Part shown: positions 60,293-64,000 of the stretch, one piece after another
Layout: each line of letters opens with the position of its first letter
Numbering within the stretch: the stretch's first letter is position 1
NCBI RefSeq assembly: GCF_002105155.1
Contig: NW_019029008.1
Location: 1-64,000, forward strand
From: Lobosporangium transversale
Lineage: Eukaryota; Mortierellomycota; Mortierellomycetes; Mortierellales; Mortierellaceae
Direction: 5' to 3'
DNA length: 64,000 nt
The notes under the pieces: model-generated
The model's database searches: none
What the model was told of the DNA's origin: nothing
Seen by the model: the letters and a program-made list of their open reading frames with translations, nothing else
Made by a program: the position numbers and the translations under genes

Positions 60293-62882
60293 TTAAAAGT
60301 TCATAAAAGTACTCCTGCGCCAGAATGGATACCAGACGAGTGCTGAGCAGAACACGCCCAAAGTGATGGCTACGGATACATGAATCATAGTCAAGACAAA
60401 AACGAACCCTTGAGATGGATCACTTCCAATGATCGCCAAGATCCCTCGAACTCCCACACTCCCAGGCACCAACAACAAGACCCCACTCAACAATGGTACA
60501 TAACTCAACTGTCCTGTCAGTCGGCCATACAATTTACCCGTAATCCCAACACAGAAGGCAGCAATTGCTGCTGTAATCTGAGGTCCAGAACTCTTGAGGA
60601 ACAATGTGACCACAAACCCTACAGCTGTTACTAACGTCATCCCGAGCCATTGTCGAGGATGAGCATTGAACACAATATTGATGGATGCAGAGACTGCTGG
60701 GTAAATCAAGAAATACCACCATCGATCAATTGGATTTTGACATACTGAAACAGTGGTCTTGATAGAGCCGTGGGAGATCTAGTAATGTACCATATATATA
60801 AAAGCAACTGAATTGAGTTTTGAGGTCCATTGAAATGGATACTATTGTCATCAACACCTACGATAAAAAGAAAACCAGGCTTACATAATCCCACAGTTCT
60901 GCACCAATGGAGAGTCCAAACCCAAGAAAGAAAGCGTACATGAGTGCATAAAACATCCTCACTGCTCCAGAGACAATATTCCTGGACGATAATTCCATGA
61001 TGGCTTGCGTTAGGACCAGTCCAGGTAATAATACCACTATTCCTGCCAGCGCCACAGCAGAGAAACAGACCCGGTCCCCAAAGGCCTTGGCCACAAATCC
61101 CACCAAGATACTGGAAGTCATCTCAAAGACATTTCCATAGACTGGGAATTTGGAAGCCACGACAGCCAACATCCCTACCATTAATCCACAACATCCTGCC
61201 AAGAGCATATCCCAACCACCTCCATTAAACGCAAGGGGCGCTACAAATGCTGAAGATCCCATCCACCCCAACAATGTCAACCACAATGGATACATCCCCG
61301 GTTCTGATGTCAGCTGTTCTAAATCACGATTGGCTTTTTCAATTGGCATATGATCTTTAAGGACCGCAAGTGCGATCCGATGGACCTCCGCTAGCTTGTT
61401 CATATCCATGCCTTGGTTGCACTTTAAATGTCGAGTGTCACTTGTATGAGTCTCTGGGTCACTAAATGACACAGTCATACTTCCAGGTAGGAGTGCGAAC
61501 GATGCATCAACACTCATTTTCCTTGCCAAGAGCACACAAGTTTCTTCGATTCGATGAGAAGGTGCGCCATACAGAATGAGGGATTTTGCCATCATGATTA
61601 AGAATGATTGGCGACTCAGAATATCTGCAATATCACGATGGATAATTCTATTATCGAGGTCCTTAATATAGTGTTTCTTGCTTCTTTCTTTGGATGAATG
61701 AAGATGTGGATCATGGTCATTGTCGTTGCTACTTTCATGATGGAAGTGATGGCAATGGCAAGAGTGTAGAGTCTTTTTAGTCTCATCAAAAGCGAAAGAG
61801 TTGCGTGGAGAGACCTTGGGGGTGGTGGTAATGGAGGGCGACGCCGACTTGGATATACTCTTGCAATGTGTATCCGAGTTGTTTCTGGAGCGGTAATAGA
61901 GACCTTTTTTTGTTTTTTTGGGCATAAGACGCCTGACAGACGACCGATATTCATTTGACATAGGAGTGGATGATGTGGCATTTGCGGGTACAGCCACTGC
62001 GCTAGCTGCTGCTGCAACAGCAGCTTCAGTTTCATTGCGTTGTAGCTTTAAGAGATGACTAAGAACTCCTCCCTTGGATTTATTAAACCGACGATGAAGC
62101 CCCTCTTGACCCGATTGATCAACACCGTTGTAGTAGTCTTCTTCAAGATGTGTAGTAATGTTCTCCTGCCTCTTTTTTTCATCGTGATAGTCTTCTGGTG
62201 AAATCTCATCATGTTTTGAAGTGGGGTTAAAGTTTTCTTTTTCTTGCTCCACATATTTCAAATTTGCCTCGAGATCATCGTTGTCTCTCGCAGCTCTCTT
62301 ATCCTGATCCAGCTTATAGTTCCGTCTAACTGTGAAGGCTCGCTTGATCGATGCAAGTCTCGATTTATCGCTGCTACCATTTCCTCCTGGCTGTATTCCA
62401 GTTGCAATTGCATCTTCATCCCTGTCTCTGATGTCATTTGTTTTACTATCATTCATACTCGTGTCTCCCCCTGGGATTATTGTCATCTCTTGTAGTCTCT
62501 GTTGTTCTTGATGCTGCTGCTGCTGTTGTTGATGTATCAACGATGGCAATGGCACAGTACCCGAGAAACTGCCTAATAGGTCTGGATCTTGAATAGCTCT
62601 GGCATAGCGCTCGATACCCAGACTCAGTTTCCATAATTCAGTTTCAGAGAACCTCAACGGCGTCGATTCAAGAGTGGAGGAAGGAGATCCTGATGAGGCA
62701 AAAAGGACGGTAGCAGGTGTATGCAGTCTACTATCTTCGAAAGGACTAGAAGAGGGAAATGCAAAACCAGAGGATGTCCCTCCAAGCACCTCTGGACTGT
62801 TAAGTGCAATTGGTTGAATAGATTGGAGAAAGGATGTTGAAGTTGAAGTTGAAGTGGATGAGGAAGTGTCATCGCTTGTCAT
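60293..62882 (-). CDS. Prm10/ThrE-type membrane transporter
   Basis: Two exons, 62882-60885 and 60778-60293, phase 0, GTAAGC donor; 827 residues. The first 400 residues are low-complexity (Ser, Thr, Gln, His runs) and basic. The ThrE/DUF1212 domain starts near residue 430 with LMMAKSLILYGAPSHRIEE, the family's conserved YGAPSHRxE motif, and ASFALLPGSMTVSF. Five or so hydrophobic helices follow, then the second ThrE half in exon 2 (WWYFLIYPAV, PLLSGVLLLVPGSVGVRG). Bacterial ThrE exports threonine and serine; the yeast relative Prm10 is pheromone-regulated and its substrate is unknown. Localisation is probably the plasma or vacuolar membrane. Start ATG 62882 (MTSDDTSS) was chosen because the frame has no earlier ATG. 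Confidence 0.85.
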
Positions 62883-63779
62883 GATGTTAATGGTGATGGT
62901 GGTGGCGGTGGTAGTGATGATGTCTTTGGATACCAATGTGCGTGGACTAGTAGGAATAAAGGGTATAGAGTGGACAGTGAAGGATGTGGGTATGAGTAGT
63001 TGACAAGACAGACAGGAAAAAAAAAAAGTAATCGCTTAAATTCTTTATTTTATTTTAACTTTTTTTTTTTTTGCTATGATCTGAGGAACTTAAGAGGTAC
63101 CTGGGTCCTATTTTAAAAAGGGCCAAAAGGGCTATATGAAGCAATGTTTGTGCCACCAATGGTGTTTTTATTTTTTTTATTATTTTTTTTTTTTATTTTT
63201 TTTTATTTTTTTTTATTTTTTTTTGTTTATGGCAGTATTATATGCGAAGATTAACATGCCAGTTAGATCTTTATACATGTAAACGAGGGTGAGACCATTA
63301 AACTTCATAAACTTCTTATTAGACTTTTGTTGCTTGAATGGATGCAGAAAGCGGAGCTCCAAAAGGAGATACTTTTCTAACTTCTAAGGAATGTAATTGG
63401 TTGTTTTCAAAAGAGCATCATACGCTCGGAACCTGGGCCTTGACTGGACCAAGTAGATGTGTATATATTTACTACAATATGGATATAATAAACGCTAATC
63501 TGAGCTTCGTTCATGCACTAAAAGCCTAGAACAAGAAAAAAAAAAGAAAAAAAAAAGTGAATGAAGAAAGGAGGAAAGATATTCGATGTCCAAATGAGGC
63601 AAGCAATGGGATTACCTGTGTACCTGAAAAAATGTCCCACGGTGTACGGTGTGGATAGCAATTGCTTGAAAGATAATGAAGTGGCTTTTTTTTAATTCGA
63701 CTCCTGGAGGTTTCATTGTCAAAGGTCTCATGCATGTTCATTCAGCATTCATTCATCCAAGTAAATGACGATGTATCTC
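62883..63779. other. Upstream region of the Prm10-like gene
   Basis: Promoter and leader DNA with T8A-type repeats at about 63165-63225. No supported gene; a small frame at 63338-63529 lacks features. Confidence 0.5.
63165..63225. repeat. (T8A)n tract
   Basis: Runs of eight to twelve T separated by single A for about 60 bases. Confidence 0.9.
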
Positions 63780-64000
63780 GGCGCATTTCGGGCAACACTA
63801 AGACGAACGGGCAATTGTGCTTTTTCTACAGGGACAAGGCAAGGAGAACGAGTTTGGCTTTCCAATTTTTTTTTTTTTTTTTTTTTTTTTAAAAACAATT
63901 ATCATCGTTATGATAACTATTGTAATCAAAATAATTCAAAGCTAACTTTTACAAGTCCATCTGAAAACTATCAGGGTGTTGTTGGCTGGAAGACCCAAAA
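63780..64000 (+). repeat. Dispersed repeat, copy B (cut by window edge)
   Basis: Same orientation and order as 44041-44260, with an additional insert of about 20 bases (ATTGTGCTTTTTCTACAG) and a T22 tract where copy A has A25. Continues past base 64000. Confidence 0.75.

Noticed and set aside
61616-62254. Minus-strand frames overlapping the Prm10-like gene
   Set aside because: Shifted frames over low-complexity coding sequence; the conserved ThrE frame runs unbroken through the same bases.
1-64000. CRISPR array, rRNA operon or prokaryotic features
   Set aside because: No regularly spaced direct repeats with unique spacers and no conserved rRNA stretches; splice signals throughout point to eukaryotic nuclear DNA.

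Overview
This window looks like nuclear DNA from an early-diverging filamentous fungus, most likely Mucoromycota of the Mortierellales type. Genes carry many short spliceosomal introns with GTAAGT/GTATGT donors and pyrimidine-tract-AG acceptors. Intergenic DNA is AT-rich and full of long A or T homopolymers. The gene set (copine, TMEM18, Atg22, Dug1/Dug3, a Dicer-like RNase III, kinesin-6, a USP34-type deubiquitinase) fits a fungus that kept many genes Dikarya have lost. The lineage is inferred from gene content only. No rRNA, tRNA or CRISPR was recognised.

Layout. 1-8.5 kb: the end of a His/Pro-repeat protein, a thioredoxin-fold protein, a LEA-2-like membrane protein and a Pro/Ser-rich protein, then a gene-poor stretch. 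8.5-25 kb: a six-exon copine, then a 13-kb gene of roughly 30 exons for a giant ubiquitin hydrolase. 25.2-37.1 kb: LisH-WD40 protein, Cys-Gly dipeptidase (Dug1), divergent TMEM18, a compact Dicer-like RNase III, and a Dug3-type glutamine amidotransferase. 37.5-40.9 kb: a kinesin-6-like motor with an altered P-loop.

40.9-53 kb is accessory DNA. It holds a tandem family of secreted beta-trefoil (I66-like) proteins, two intact and two decayed, with an eight-cysteine defensin-like peptide between them and many relics. 53-55.3 kb: Atg22. 55.7-58.1 kb: a pogo/Tigger-like DNA transposon with 130-bp inverted ends and an inverted internal segment. 58.2-60.0 kb: a mitochondrial-type protein fusing an Apd1/Aim32-like domain to an adrenodoxin-type ferredoxin, with a broken copy of its last exon next to the transposon. 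60.3-62.9 kb: a Prm10/ThrE-like transporter. One dispersed repeat occurs near 44.1 kb and at the right edge.

Functional links. Dug1 and Dug3 belong to the same cytosolic glutathione-degradation route and lie within 8 kb of each other. The I66-like proteins and the defensin-like peptide look like a secreted defence or competition module. The RNase III has the Dicer dimerisation-like domain and one RNase III domain, but no helicase and no second RNase III domain, so it may act in a non-canonical RNA-degradation route.
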